Assembly: GCA_002839795.1 (NCBI GenBank)
Contig: PGYS01000006.1
Coordinates: 1 to 64,000, forward strand
DNA from: Ignavibacteriae bacterium HGW-Ignavibacteriae-3
GTDB lineage: Bacteria > Bacteroidota > Ignavibacteria > Ignavibacteriales > Melioribacteraceae
Direction of reading: 5' to 3'
DNA length: 64,000 nt
The first letter of the stretch is position 1, and every line of letters starts with the position of its first letter. The position numbers and the translations under genes were made by a program. Under the pieces are notes generated by a model that did no database searches, was not told where the DNA came from, and saw only the letters and a program-made list of their open reading frames with translations. Below, piece after piece: positions 30,153-40,498 of the stretch.

Positions 30153-31493
30153 ATGGCTGAAACTAAAAAGCTCATTGGCTGGAAATTTCCAAAGGAATTT
30201 TGGCTCGCGAATTTAATGGAACTATGCGAACGTGCCGCTTATTATGGTTTTTTTATTGTTCTTACTCTGTATTTAACAGACATAGTGGGATTTGACGATA
30301 AGGCAACGGGAGTTGTTGCCGGTGTCTTCTTCGCAGGATTGTATCTTCTACCCCCATTCGCAGGAGCGATAGCGGATAAAATCGGTTTTAAGAACGGATT
30401 AATATTAGCGTTCGGCTTGCTGACAATCGGATACGCCCTTCTCGGAATGTTTCATGAAAAAATACTTGTATTATTATTTCTATTTATTATACTCGTCGGC
30501 GGATCATTTATTAAACCTCTTATCACCGGAACAGTCGCAAAACTTACGAATGAGGATAACCGCGCCAGGGGATTTGCATTATTTTACTGGGTGGTCAATA
30601 TCGGAGCCTTCTCCGGAAAAACGTTCGTGCCTTACATCCGTCAGGGAATCGGTGTTGAGTATGTTAATTTTTTCTCTTCCGCCATGGCCTTTGTGGCTAT
30701 GCTCTTCGCCATTTTCTTATTTAAGCAGAATGACACATCTCATCAGAATAAAACAATTGCAGATGTATTCAACTCGCTCAAAAGAATATTTTCACAGCCC
30801 CGATTGATAATTTTAACTTTAATTGTAACAGGCTTCTGGATTATTCAGCATCAGCTGTATGCAACAATGCCTAAATATGTGATTCGTCTGAGAGGCGATG
30901 AAGCCCGGCCTGAGTGGCTGGCGAATGTTAATCCCGCTGTTGTTGTTCTCTTTGTTGTACTTGTTACCAATATGATGAAGAAGAAAAAAGCTGTAACATC
31001 TATGTTTGTCGGAATGCTGCTGATGCCCCTCTCGGCATTTGCGATGTCATTCAGCAGCGGACTAGAAGGAATGGCCGGAGACAGTATTTCGATATTTGGA
31101 TTAATTTCTCTTCATCCGATTACGGTGATGTTAATTATTGGAATTGCAATTCAGGGATTGGCCGAATGCTTCATCTCACCCCGATTCCTGGAATATTTTT
31201 CTTATCAGGCACCGAAAGGTGAGGAAGGAGTATATCTTGGCTTCAGTCATCTGCATTCATTTTTCTCTGCGCTCGCGGGATTTATAATGTCCGGATTTTT
31301 ACTTGATAAATACTGTCCAGATCCCAAAACTTTACCGGCCGGATTAACTGAAATTCAGAGGGCCGCATATTATGCCGATGCCCATCTTATATGGTATTAT
31401 TTTGTGGCGATCGGCTTTGTTGCCGCTGTGGCATTGCTTGTCTTTAAGTTCTTCACTGAAAGAAATGATAAAAGGAAGGCGATTCCGACGTAA
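30153..31493 (+). CDS. MFS/POT-type transporter
   Basis: ELCERAAYYGFFIVLTLYL, 12-TM-like hydrophobicity. Confidence 0.8.
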   Translation: MAETKKLIGWKFPKEFWLANLMELCERAAYYGFFIVLTLYLTDIVGFDDKATGVVAGVFFAGLYLLPPFAGAIADKIGFKNGLILAFGLLTIGYALLGMFHEKILVLLFLFIILVGGSFIKPLITGTVAKLTNEDNRARGFALFYWVVNIGAFSGKTFVPYIRQGIGVEYVNFFSSAMAFVAMLFAIFLFKQNDTSHQNKTIADVFNSLKRIFSQPRLIILTLIVTGFWIIQHQLYATMPKYVIRLRGDEARPEWLANVNPAVVVLFVVLVTNMMKKKKAVTSMFVGMLLMPLSAFAMSFSSGLEGMAGDSISIFGLISLHPITVMLIIGIAIQGLAECFISPRFLEYFSYQAPKGEEGVYLGFSHLHSFFSALAGFIMSGFLLDKYCPDPKTLPAGLTEIQRAAYYADAHLIWYYFVAIGFVAAVALLVFKFFTERNDKRKAIPT

Positions 31494-31501
31494 AATATAT
31501 A

Positions 31502-31533
31502 TTCGTCCCTCTGTCTTTATCAGCAGGGACGAA
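31502..31533. terminator. Hairpin between convergent genes
   Basis: TTCGTCCCT...AGGGACGAA. Confidence 0.45.
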
Positions 31534-31553
31534 GTAGATATATAATGCCGGTT

Positions 31554-32624
31554 CTAGTCTGAAATATTAACCGTCTTAGAATCCGTAACGGTGATTTTTT
31601 TATTGAACGGGAACGAATGGTTCCCGTTTTTATTTGCCGCAATAATTCTTACAGGATAATCCCCGGCAGCCGGTAGATCAATTTTAGCCGATACAATTCC
31701 CGTTAATTTATTAAATGAAAATTCTTTCTCTTCTTTATTAAAATAGACTACAACGGATTTAGGATTTATTCCCGCCGTATCTTGAACCATCCATGAAAAC
31801 TTTAAAAAATTATTTTCAACTTTAAGACTGTCCACAAGAAAATTTATCTCAGGTTTGCCCGCCCTAAAATATTTTCCGATGCCTCTGAATATTCCCCAAG
31901 CCTGAATCTGATTAAACTCCTCGTTATTAAGCCGGAGCTCTTCAAAATGACTTGTATGAAAAGCGCCTTCAACCAATACAGCCGGAATGTTGGCCTTTCT
32001 TAGTACAGAAAATCCCTGACCCGGATAAATATTATAGTCGGAGTACGTTCCATCGAACGAGCCGAGCCCTCCCGGATTTCCCATTACATAAGCCAGGTCA
32101 CGTTCAATATATCTTGCTATATCACGGTTACAAGGTTCATGCTCAAAATCGGTTTCTTTTGCATGGTAATAAACAGAAGTGTAGTTTGTAGAAATATCCT
32201 CTGCTTTTCCGGGAGCGTTATGGTGAATGCTTATAAATAAATCGGCGCCGCTTTTATTGGAAAGCTCGGACCGGTAACCGAGATCAACAGTCTTATCAAT
32301 TTCCCTTGAAATAAATACGGTTGCCCCCGCCTGCTCAAGATATTTTTTCAGATTCATGGCCACCCTTAAATTCACATCCGCTTCCACTACGTCACCCTTT
32401 TTATTTGTATTCCGGCGGTCTTCCCCGCCGTGGCCGGGATCCAGGAAAAGTTTTTTCCCTGAAATATATTTGGAATAATCTGCAATAGTTTTTTGGCGGA
32501 CATCTGTCTCTTTCCAGTCAGGCGGATATTCATAAAGGGGAACTACAGGCGCAGATGAACAGGCAGTTATTAACAGAGTAATGAAAACCACTGACGTTTT
32601 GATCAGATAACTTTTACGCATTTG
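31554..32624 (-). CDS. N-acetylmuramoyl-L-alanine amidase (Amidase_3) lipoprotein
   Basis: LFLDPGHGGEDRR, SIHHNA, VEGAFHTSHFE; lipobox-like TACSS; start moved to MRKSYL. Confidence 0.88.
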   Translation of the reverse strand, partial: QMRKSYLIKTSVVFITLLITACSSAPVVPLYEYPPDWKETDVRQKTIADYSKYISGKKLFLDPGHGGEDRRNTNKKGDVVEADVNLRVAMNLKKYLEQAGATVFISREIDKTVDLGYRSELSNKSGADLFISIHHNAPGKAEDISTNYTSVYYHAKETDFEHEPCNRDIARYIERDLAYVMGNPGGLGSFDGTYSDYNIYPGQGFSVLRKANIPAVLVEGAFHTSHFEELRLNNEEFNQIQAWGIFRGIGKYFRAGKPEINFLVDSLKVENNFLKFSWMVQDTAGINPKSVVVYFNKEEKEFSFNKLTGIVSAKIDLPAAGDYPVRIIAANKNGNHSFPFNKKITVTDSKTVNISD

Positions 32625-35600
32625 TCTCCTTCCTGTGCAAAATGACATTTTGAACAATGATTTAAGTTTGGCTTAAACTGTTCTGAGAATATTTCCGTAA
32701 CCGCGAGCTCCAGTTCATCGCCAAAAGCTGTTAAATCATTGAGACTGATATTATATGATACCGGATTCTCAGGGTTTTTCAGAAATATAATTCGCAGTTC
32801 ATACGAATTAATTTCTTTATATAATTTAGATAATATGTAAGCATAAAATTGCAGCTGAGGCAGATAATCCGATGCACGGGATATAAGCTGTTCATTTTTC
32901 ACATTATCCGTTTTGTAGTCAATAATTACCAATCTATTATTTTCGATCAGCAATTTATCAATTATTCCGTAAAGATAGTGTTCACCAAAACCGCAATAGA
33001 CCTCAAATTCATTTTTTGAGTCGGGGTGTGAATTTATCTTCCGGTACGTATCCGATGAATAATACGATTCGATTTCCACAATTATAGCTTCAACCAATTT
33101 ATTATTAAGAATAACATTTCCGGCAGTGTTTTCAAGCTCCACTCTTCTTTCAACGAATTTCCTCAGGTCAGCATCCCTGTATCCTTCTTTTAATGCGGAG
33201 TGAATAATTTTACCCCGATTCTGAGCAAACTGACGCAGTTCTTCGTCTTCGTTTGAATTGAATTCGTACTCGCTATTTTTATTTTTTATTAAATCATAAA
33301 TTCTTGAGTAGCCCAATTCATAAGTAAGCTGGTATTTCACCGGACATTGTGTGAACATTGAAATTTTCGTCGCCGAAATTATCTCCTTGCCGGGTTTGTC
33401 GCTTATCTTTCCTGTCAGATTCAATTTTGGTCTTTCAACTTCATCACTCCCTTCCTTGTCAAAATTAATTATTTCAACCTGATTAACTATTGGTATTTTA
33501 AGGGAGATTTTTTTTACTGGAAAAGAAAAACTATCAACATCATACTTAATGAACTCAACATCCGAATCAAGAACTATTTCATTTTGTATCAAGTCGGTGT
33601 TAAGACCTTCAGAAATCAGTTCCAGGAACGAATTTTTCTTAATGGCCATTTCCTTACAAGTGGCGCTGATAAAAAGATAATTAATCGCTCTTGTTACTCC
33701 GACATAAAGAAGTCTTTTTAATTCAGCTCTGTTTTTCCTTTCGGATACATAATTGTACAATGCCACGATGGGAGGAGTGGAATATTTTTCAAAATATTTT
33801 AGCTGAATAGGGACTTTTGCAAGCATTCCAAAATTTTTATCCGCACTTAATGATTTCGCCCTTACGGAATCATCCTGGGTTGTATCGTTACATCCGTAAA
33901 GAAAAACCGCTTTATATTCGAGACCTTTAGCCTGATGAATAGTTAGAATTTTAACAGTGTTTTCGTCCCTCGCTACCTGCGCCTGTCCCTCATCTTCAAA
34001 ACCTTCGATCGCTTCTTTAAGGAAAACGGTGAAGTCATATAAATTTTTAAAACTCTTTTTTGTATAAGAACGTGCCAGCGTTAAAAGTTTTTCAATGTTG
34101 GCCAGTTCCTGCGGCGCATTTTGTTTAGCGGCAATTACCGCCCAGTAGCCGCTCTCAAGAAGCAGCTTTCTTACAAGGGAAGAGATCTCCATTCCTGGAG
34201 AGGCCTTGACGAACTTTTTGAGTTCATCAACAACAGATTTTATTTCAGAAGATGACTTCGATCTCTGTTCCATTTTTTCGAAGAAGGAATCTCCTTCTTC
34301 GAGTGATATTTCATAGAGCTGAAGGTCGGAAATATTGAAGAACGGGGAACGTAATATCCCGATGAGCGCGGAATCATTCTCCTCATTAAGAAGAAAGGTG
34401 AGATAATTGTAAACATCATAAATTGTCTGTCTCTGATAAAATCCTTTTCCGCCGATAATAGTAAATGGAATTCCGTTCGCAGCAAAGGCCTCTTCCAACT
34501 CGAAGAAGGAACTCCGTTTCCGGCAAAGCACTGCGATATTTTTGTAGTCTAACTTATTCTCTTTGATCAACCGCGCAATTCTATATGCTACATGATTACA
34601 TTCTTTATTTTCTGACTGACTCTCCGTAAGAAGGATTTCAACTTCTCCCGGTTCCGATTCTTCTTTTGCACAGACCAGATTGCTATGGCTGACTTCATTA
34701 AAATACGCTGACGGATTTTTAAACAAATTATTAAATAGATGATTTGTGAAGAGAACCAGCTGCGGAGCCATGCGGAAACTGTGAGGGAGATTAAGAAGTT
34801 CTCCCCTTTCCCTGTCCTGCTCAATCTCCATCTTTGTTCTTTCAAATATCTCAAGCTCAGCATTCCGGAAAAGATAGATACTCTGCTTTTCGTCACCGAC
34901 CACGAATAAATTGCCCCTTTTGAGATGATTAAGTATCGGCATAATTATTTCATACTGAAGTTCATTCGTATCCTGATATTCATCAATCATAATATACCTG
35001 AATTTCTCACTCAGCTGTTTAATCACATTCTCCAGACTCAGAATTTTATGAGTAAGAATTAAGAGGTCTTCAAAATCAAGATAACCGTTTTTCTTTTTCC
35101 GGGCGCTGTAAAGATTTAAGGTATAGTTATATATTCTTATAAAAGCTTTTCCGAATACAGCTAGTTCGTAGTAAGACTTACCCGTTTCATCGGCAATTAA
35201 AAATCCGCCTAGTTCAGAAAATGATTTCCGAATAAATTCGCAGTCGTCTTCAAATAGTTCTCTGCCTTTATGGAGATAGCCCGTTTTCCTGACGGTCAGG
35301 TCATTGGTCAATGAATTTTTGACTAATCCTCTCAATGCTAAAAGTTTTTGAAACGGATTATTAACGGGCCGGATAAGATTAAGAACATATTCCGTTTCCA
35401 ATCCATGTTTATTATCAGGATTTTCGTTCAGAACATATTCATTAATTCTTCCGATCGAAAGAACCAGATCGTCAATTATTTTCGAAAAGATCCGGTTGAA
35501 TTCATCTTCAAATTTATCATTCAGGTAAAGCGCAATTTTTTCTTCAGACTCAGAGTACAGGCCATCGGATATCTGCTGAATGACTCTTCTTCTTTCAATC

Positions 35601-36127
35601 GCACTTTTTAATTGAGATAAGAATAATTTTTTTGAGGAAAAGAATCTGATCAGGTACCTTAGATCGCCATTATATTCAGAATTTAGAATTAAAGAATTTA
35701 TCACGTCCTCAATACTAAGCTCGATTAGTTCATCAGAAGCGGCTTTATCTATAGGATGAAAATTTGCGTCGATCTCAGCTTCGGGGGCAAATTCTCTAAG
35801 AATATTTATACAGAACGAATGAATGGTAGAAATATTTGCCGAAACCAGTTGTCTTCTTAGATTTTGAAGTTTCCTTTTTTTGCCGGGTTCGGATTCGGCC
35901 ATTATTCTTTCATCAATTTCGAAAGCAATTTTTTTGTTTAATTCACCCGCTGCCTTATCCGTAAATGTAATGGCAACAATACTGCCAAGATCAACATCAT
36001 TATTTAAAAATATCTCTACGAAGCGTTTGGAAAGTACAAATGTTTTGCCGGAGCCTGCATTCGCAGTAACCGAAATGTGTTTATCAAATGTCAGTGCGGC
36101 TTTCTGCTGCGGTGTTAATTCGGTCAT
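32603..36127 (-). CDS. UvrD/AddA-type helicase fused to PD-(D/E)XK nuclease with putative Fe-S cysteines
   Basis: TANAGSGKTFVLSKRF, DEYQDTNELQ, VLYVGVTRA-like, IDYKTDNV nuclease; C-terminal CSKCHFAQEGDKC. Confidence 0.85.
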   Translation of the reverse strand: MTELTPQQKAALTFDKHISVTANAGSGKTFVLSKRFVEIFLNNDVDLGSIVAITFTDKAAGELNKKIAFEIDERIMAESEPGKKRKLQNLRRQLVSANISTIHSFCINILREFAPEAEIDANFHPIDKAASDELIELSIEDVINSLILNSEYNGDLRYLIRFFSSKKLFLSQLKSAIERRRVIQQISDGLYSESEEKIALYLNDKFEDEFNRIFSKIIDDLVLSIGRINEYVLNENPDNKHGLETEYVLNLIRPVNNPFQKLLALRGLVKNSLTNDLTVRKTGYLHKGRELFEDDCEFIRKSFSELGGFLIADETGKSYYELAVFGKAFIRIYNYTLNLYSARKKKNGYLDFEDLLILTHKILSLENVIKQLSEKFRYIMIDEYQDTNELQYEIIMPILNHLKRGNLFVVGDEKQSIYLFRNAELEIFERTKMEIEQDRERGELLNLPHSFRMAPQLVLFTNHLFNNLFKNPSAYFNEVSHSNLVCAKEESEPGEVEILLTESQSENKECNHVAYRIARLIKENKLDYKNIAVLCRKRSSFFELEEAFAANGIPFTIIGGKGFYQRQTIYDVYNYLTFLLNEENDSALIGILRSPFFNISDLQLYEISLEEGDSFFEKMEQRSKSSSEIKSVVDELKKFVKASPGMEISSLVRKLLLESGYWAVIAAKQNAPQELANIEKLLTLARSYTKKSFKNLYDFTVFLKEAIEGFEDEGQAQVARDENTVKILTIHQAKGLEYKAVFLYGCNDTTQDDSVRAKSLSADKNFGMLAKVPIQLKYFEKYSTPPIVALYNYVSERKNRAELKRLLYVGVTRAINYLFISATCKEMAIKKNSFLELISEGLNTDLIQNEIVLDSDVEFIKYDVDSFSFPVKKISLKIPIVNQVEIINFDKEGSDEVERPKLNLTGKISDKPGKEIISATKISMFTQCPVKYQLTYELGYSRIYDLIKNKNSEYEFNSNEDEELRQFAQNRGKIIHSALKEGYRDADLRKFVERRVELENTAGNVILNNKLVEAIIVEIESYYSSDTYRKINSHPDSKNEFEVYCGFGEHYLYGIIDKLLIENNRLVIIDYKTDNVKNEQLISRASDYLPQLQFYAYILSKLYKEINSYELRIIFLKNPENPVSYNISLNDLTAFGDELELAVTEIFSEQFKPNLNHCSKCHFAQEGDKCVKVI

Positions 36128-39100
36128 TATTCGGCCAGGGGTAAAGTGAGTAAAATGATCGTTCCATCCGGCGTGCTTTTTTCTATAGCGATACTTCCGC
36201 CGACCCCGTCAACGAATTTTTTGGCCAGATTAAGCCCGACTCCCATTCCGCTTTTTTTCGTAGTAAAATTTTCATCAAATACCCTCGATATATTTTCAGG
36301 TTCTATTCCATGCCCGTCATCAGAAACACGTATGGCGCAAAAGCCTTCTCCGGTATTTATGGTTATCACAATCAGGCCGGACATGGCCTGTATTGAATTA
36401 CGTATTAAATTTATCATCGTTCTGCTAAGATGATCCCGGTCAGCATTAACTGTAATAATTTCATTCTCACAAATGAATTTAATTTCCCTATTCTCCTCCG
36501 CAAAAAGATTCACGGATTCCCTGACAACTTCAACAGCATTCAGTTTTTCAATATTCAGTCTCGGCATTCTGGCAAAATTGGAAAATTCATTCGCAATATT
36601 TTTCAAAGTCTCAATCTGGGAGACAATGGTTTCAGTAACCTTTTCAAATATTGAATCAAACTTGGGAGATTTGTCCCTGTACGCAGTAATCAACTGCTGC
36701 ACATTCAGTTTCATTGGAGTTAACGGATTTTTTATTTCATGCGCCACCTGTTTTGCCATTTCTTTCCATGCGGATTCTCTTTCCATCCGGGCAATTTCTA
36801 TCTGGCTATGATTTATTTTTTTAACCATTCTGTTAAATCCATCAACAAGATCTTTAATCTCCCCTGAAGTTTTATAAGAAACTTCAACATTTAGATCACC
36901 GCTTCCGACTGATTTAGTAGCCATGGTCAATTTTCTTATGGGCGACGAGATCTGATCCGCAAGAACCGTGCTCAGAATAAATAATAGAAGAAAGGCGAGA
37001 GAGAATACTCCAAACAGGAATATATCAAGTTCCAGATCGGACAGAGGAACAGTTACTTTATTAAAGAGATCATCAACTTTTATAACTATATGCCGATTTC
37101 CATTTTCCGCAGACAAGTAAACAGAATGGACCGGGATGGATTCAAATTCCTCCGATGATGAAATTGTTCTGTTTTTCAACAGTATACAATTCAAATAAGC
37201 CATTGAATTCAGAGTTGAGTGGAGCAATCCGACTTCATTGTATATTTCCTGAGAACTGTAAATCAGATCTTTTCCTGAAAAGACGGAATAATTAATATTG
37301 AGATCTCTGGCGGCTTTTTCATAAACGAACAATTCATCAAGCGTATTGCCTGAGGAATAAAGATTAAGATAAAATTTCACCTGTTCGGACATCTCGGTTA
37401 ATCTCTTTTCGATCAATTGCGTATTCTTTTTTTCTGTTATATCCCTGAAGTAAAGCGCGATAATTATCAGCGGAATCAGCGATATAAATAAAAAAGCTCC
37501 GATGAGTCTGGTGCGGTAAGAAGTAAAAACAATCTTTGTTTTTTTAAACCGGACCGCCGCAAACAGTATAATTAATGAAGTTATTATCAGTGTGTGCACA
37601 AAAAGAACTTTAAAGAAATCTGATAAATTCCATGAAAAATTCTTTTCCTCCAAAGCCACAGCGATAATCTTCTCTTTTGAAGGGAGTTTTACTTTAAAGA
37701 GATATACCAGATGATTCTCATTTTTAATCCCCAAATTCATCCAGGATTCTGAGTACGACGAAAATTGAGCATTCATAATTTCTTTCTGTTCGGCGGTGGA
37801 AAGAGTAACGCCGCCATACGAACGTATCAACTCTCCGTTTTGAAAATCAAATATCTTCAATTTTGAAAAATTCACAGCATTGGATATCTCAGCCCGCTGC
37901 CTGTCAAGAATTTTCGGAAGATCATCATAACTGAAATAATTATCACTGTATATTGCCGATACAACAGCATATCCGATACTGACATCATCTCTTTTTACGG
38001 GGATAATACCTGTAAAGTTAATTCTATCACCGTAAAGATCAGCTTCCTTAATAATTTTCAGACTGTCCGGCATTTCCTGAAGCCTTGATCTGATTGAATG
38101 GAACGGGACAATCTTTCCCGTCTGATATCCACCGATAAAATTATTGGACCTATCAAAAAAATTAATCGCCGATGGAATTCCCTGTCTGTAGAGCAGACTG
38201 CCCGTCCAGAGTATAAACGCGTCGGAGGAGAGATTATTAGATTGGGAAAATGAATTTAATGTTCTTTCATTCTGCTGTATCTGGACAAGTGTTTGAAATA
38301 CCATGAAACGTACAAGATCCTCATTCATTCTTGTCAGTTCATGCGCAGTTGTTTTTAACGATTCCCTTTCGATCCGGGAATTATAATAAGTTAATAATAT
38401 GAGCGAGACTATTGAGGCGGCAAACGCGTAATAAACGAATATTATACCCGTTTTCTTATCTTGAAATATTATAAGATAGACGAGTAGAAATGTTATTGAG
38501 ATATAAATTATCCTTATAAGCGGTGTTCCCTGTGGTTCGCGCTGTATAAGATCGAAAAGCCATCCGGAAATCTGGAAGAAAAGAAATATTAACAGTAAGT
38601 ATTTTACGCCCGTCCTGTTGCCTTTCCACCGAAACTGAAATAAAATAAAACGCAGAAGAATGATTGAAAACAGAACCGAACAAAAGCCAAGGATGAGAAT
38701 ATTGAAAATCATTAAAAATATCGGAGGCGAAGGAATAAGGGCAAATTCTTTAAAGTAACGGATAGTTGAATCAAATATTACGCTGCGGATTGCCGCACCC
38801 AATCCCCTGAGTGACAGAAGATAAAGGAATGCCAATACTATTGCAATGAATGTTGATCTGAGAAAATTCTTCTTTTCTGTCCCGTTATTTTCCTCAAAAT
38901 ACTTAACCGCAAAATAATAGCCCGACAAGACTACAATCAGAAGAAATATTATAGTAACAAAAAATTCCAATGGTGAACGAACCATTCCAAACGCGAACAC
39001 TGACGAAAAATGGGCGGGATCGTTAATTGAACCATCTATAAACGAAGTCGGGATATCAAATTCAAAAAGCAGAATCCTAAAGACAATTAAAAACAAGGAG

Positions 39101-39954
39101 ATGCTTATAAACCGGAACAGCTTTCTTTTGTAACCAAATATATAACCCCGAAGCCAGATACCCGCTATGATAATGATCAGCAGAACGAGTGAATACTGAA
39201 CTAATATTATCTCTTTTTGAATCCCGTCAAGTTCATTATCGAGCGATGGCTTATCGAATGTAGCCACCCCTATTTTATTCATAAAATTATTCAGTACAGA
39301 GAAGGAGTATTTCCTGCCGTCCCTGGAGACAGGCGCCGACGCCGAATATTTGAAGTCTATTCTTGTGGATAAAACATTTGAGAGCGAATCGGTTAACGTT
39401 TCATACTCTGTATTTTTTTGCGAAAGGGAATAATGCTTGTCGACCGGCAAGCTTATTATCATGAATAAATAATCTTCCCCGGTTTTAAGTGTATCTAAAA
39501 ATGAAAGGTAAGTTATAAGTTTCCGACTGCTGAAAAATGATTGTCCGGTATAGCGCTCTAACTTATAGAGTTCATCGTTCTTCAAGACCGGTTCTGAATT
39601 CCAGGCTAAAAGTTTGTTGGTCTTATCATAAAGCTGGATGGATAGCTCAGTGTATTTCCGGTCATTCAGCAGCTTGAAAAATAAACTTTTATTTGAGGAT
39701 TCCGGAACAGAGCCGGCACGCAATTCTGTTTTGAGGCCGCGTCCTGCCGATATAAGGTGATCTGTTTTTATTTCAAAAGCGCGGTTAATAGAATTGGCTA
39801 CAAAATCGATTTTATCAACTAAAGTATCACTCCAATCATTTTTCTCTCTCTCAGACAGGATAGGGGCAATAATGCCTGACAGAAAGATCAGAAACAGAAT
39901 CAAAGCAATCAGCCGCAAATATTTTTTATTCCGTTTTGAAATATTTACCGCCAT
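36127..39954 (-). CDS. Large multi-TM sensor histidine kinase (HAMP, HisKA, HATPase)
   Basis: HEIKNPLTPMKLNVQQL H-box, NLIRNSIQAM, GVGLNLAKKFVDGVGG; many TMs. Confidence 0.9.
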   Translation of the reverse strand: MAVNISKRNKKYLRLIALILFLIFLSGIIAPILSEREKNDWSDTLVDKIDFVANSINRAFEIKTDHLISAGRGLKTELRAGSVPESSNKSLFFKLLNDRKYTELSIQLYDKTNKLLAWNSEPVLKNDELYKLERYTGQSFFSSRKLITYLSFLDTLKTGEDYLFMIISLPVDKHYSLSQKNTEYETLTDSLSNVLSTRIDFKYSASAPVSRDGRKYSFSVLNNFMNKIGVATFDKPSLDNELDGIQKEIILVQYSLVLLIIIIAGIWLRGYIFGYKRKLFRFISISLFLIVFRILLFEFDIPTSFIDGSINDPAHFSSVFAFGMVRSPLEFFVTIIFLLIVVLSGYYFAVKYFEENNGTEKKNFLRSTFIAIVLAFLYLLSLRGLGAAIRSVIFDSTIRYFKEFALIPSPPIFLMIFNILILGFCSVLFSIILLRFILFQFRWKGNRTGVKYLLLIFLFFQISGWLFDLIQREPQGTPLIRIIYISITFLLVYLIIFQDKKTGIIFVYYAFAASIVSLILLTYYNSRIERESLKTTAHELTRMNEDLVRFMVFQTLVQIQQNERTLNSFSQSNNLSSDAFILWTGSLLYRQGIPSAINFFDRSNNFIGGYQTGKIVPFHSIRSRLQEMPDSLKIIKEADLYGDRINFTGIIPVKRDDVSIGYAVVSAIYSDNYFSYDDLPKILDRQRAEISNAVNFSKLKIFDFQNGELIRSYGGVTLSTAEQKEIMNAQFSSYSESWMNLGIKNENHLVYLFKVKLPSKEKIIAVALEEKNFSWNLSDFFKVLFVHTLIITSLIILFAAVRFKKTKIVFTSYRTRLIGAFLFISLIPLIIIALYFRDITEKKNTQLIEKRLTEMSEQVKFYLNLYSSGNTLDELFVYEKAARDLNINYSVFSGKDLIYSSQEIYNEVGLLHSTLNSMAYLNCILLKNRTISSSEEFESIPVHSVYLSAENGNRHIVIKVDDLFNKVTVPLSDLELDIFLFGVFSLAFLLLFILSTVLADQISSPIRKLTMATKSVGSGDLNVEVSYKTSGEIKDLVDGFNRMVKKINHSQIEIARMERESAWKEMAKQVAHEIKNPLTPMKLNVQQLITAYRDKSPKFDSIFEKVTETIVSQIETLKNIANEFSNFARMPRLNIEKLNAVEVVRESVNLFAEENREIKFICENEIITVNADRDHLSRTMINLIRNSIQAMSGLIVITINTGEGFCAIRVSDDGHGIEPENISRVFDENFTTKKSGMGVGLNLAKKFVDGVGGSIAIEKSTPDGTIILLTLPLAE

Positions 39955-39955
39955 A

Positions 39956-40402
39956 TTAATTTATTGTTATCTGGGATATCCGCCATTGATTATCAACCAA
40001 TTGAAGTGATATGAAGACAGTTGCAGTTCCCCGTATTCCTTTGTTATTATATTTTAAGATTCCGGATGCGAATGGAGTTGAAGTTTCAGTAACAATGTTG
40101 GATAATTTAAACGAACTGCTCTGGTAAACACTCAGAAAATCCTTCATCACGTAATATGACTGATTGGCACTGTAGTATCCCGCAGTTCCATTGGCCAGAC
40201 TCAGATAATTTTTATCACCGAAGTAGCTTGAGAATTTATCAACGGCCGAGGAGTTCAATCCCTCTTCGAAACGGAAAAAAACCTTCTGCGCTTCCCTCCC
40301 CTTCGATTCCTGAGCGGATACCGTCAAAGTGCTGAAAATTATTTGAAATATCACAGCCAACAGAGGTAATAATATTTTATTTCTCTTAATGTTCATCTCC
40401 AA
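39956..40402 (-). CDS. DUF4783-like secreted protein
   Basis: Signal peptide, NTF2-like fold pattern (FSSYFGDKNYLSL...SYYVMKDFLSVY). Confidence 0.6.
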   Translation of the reverse strand: MEMNIKRNKILLPLLAVIFQIIFSTLTVSAQESKGREAQKVFFRFEEGLNSSAVDKFSSYFGDKNYLSLANGTAGYYSANQSYYVMKDFLSVYQSSSFKLSNIVTETSTPFASGILKYNNKGIRGTATVFISLQLVDNQWRISQITIN

Positions 40403-40443
40403 TTTTCAGCAATAGTTTAATTGTAAAATAAATAAAAGATATA

Positions 40444-40471
40444 AAAAAGCATACCTCACGGGTATGCTTTT
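40444..40471. terminator. Rho-independent terminator (AAAAGCATACC-TCACG-GGTATGCTTTT)
   Basis: Perfect stem with flanking A/T tracts. Confidence 0.7.
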
Positions 40472-40498
40472 CGAAAAGAAAGTATGAATGCATTAACG

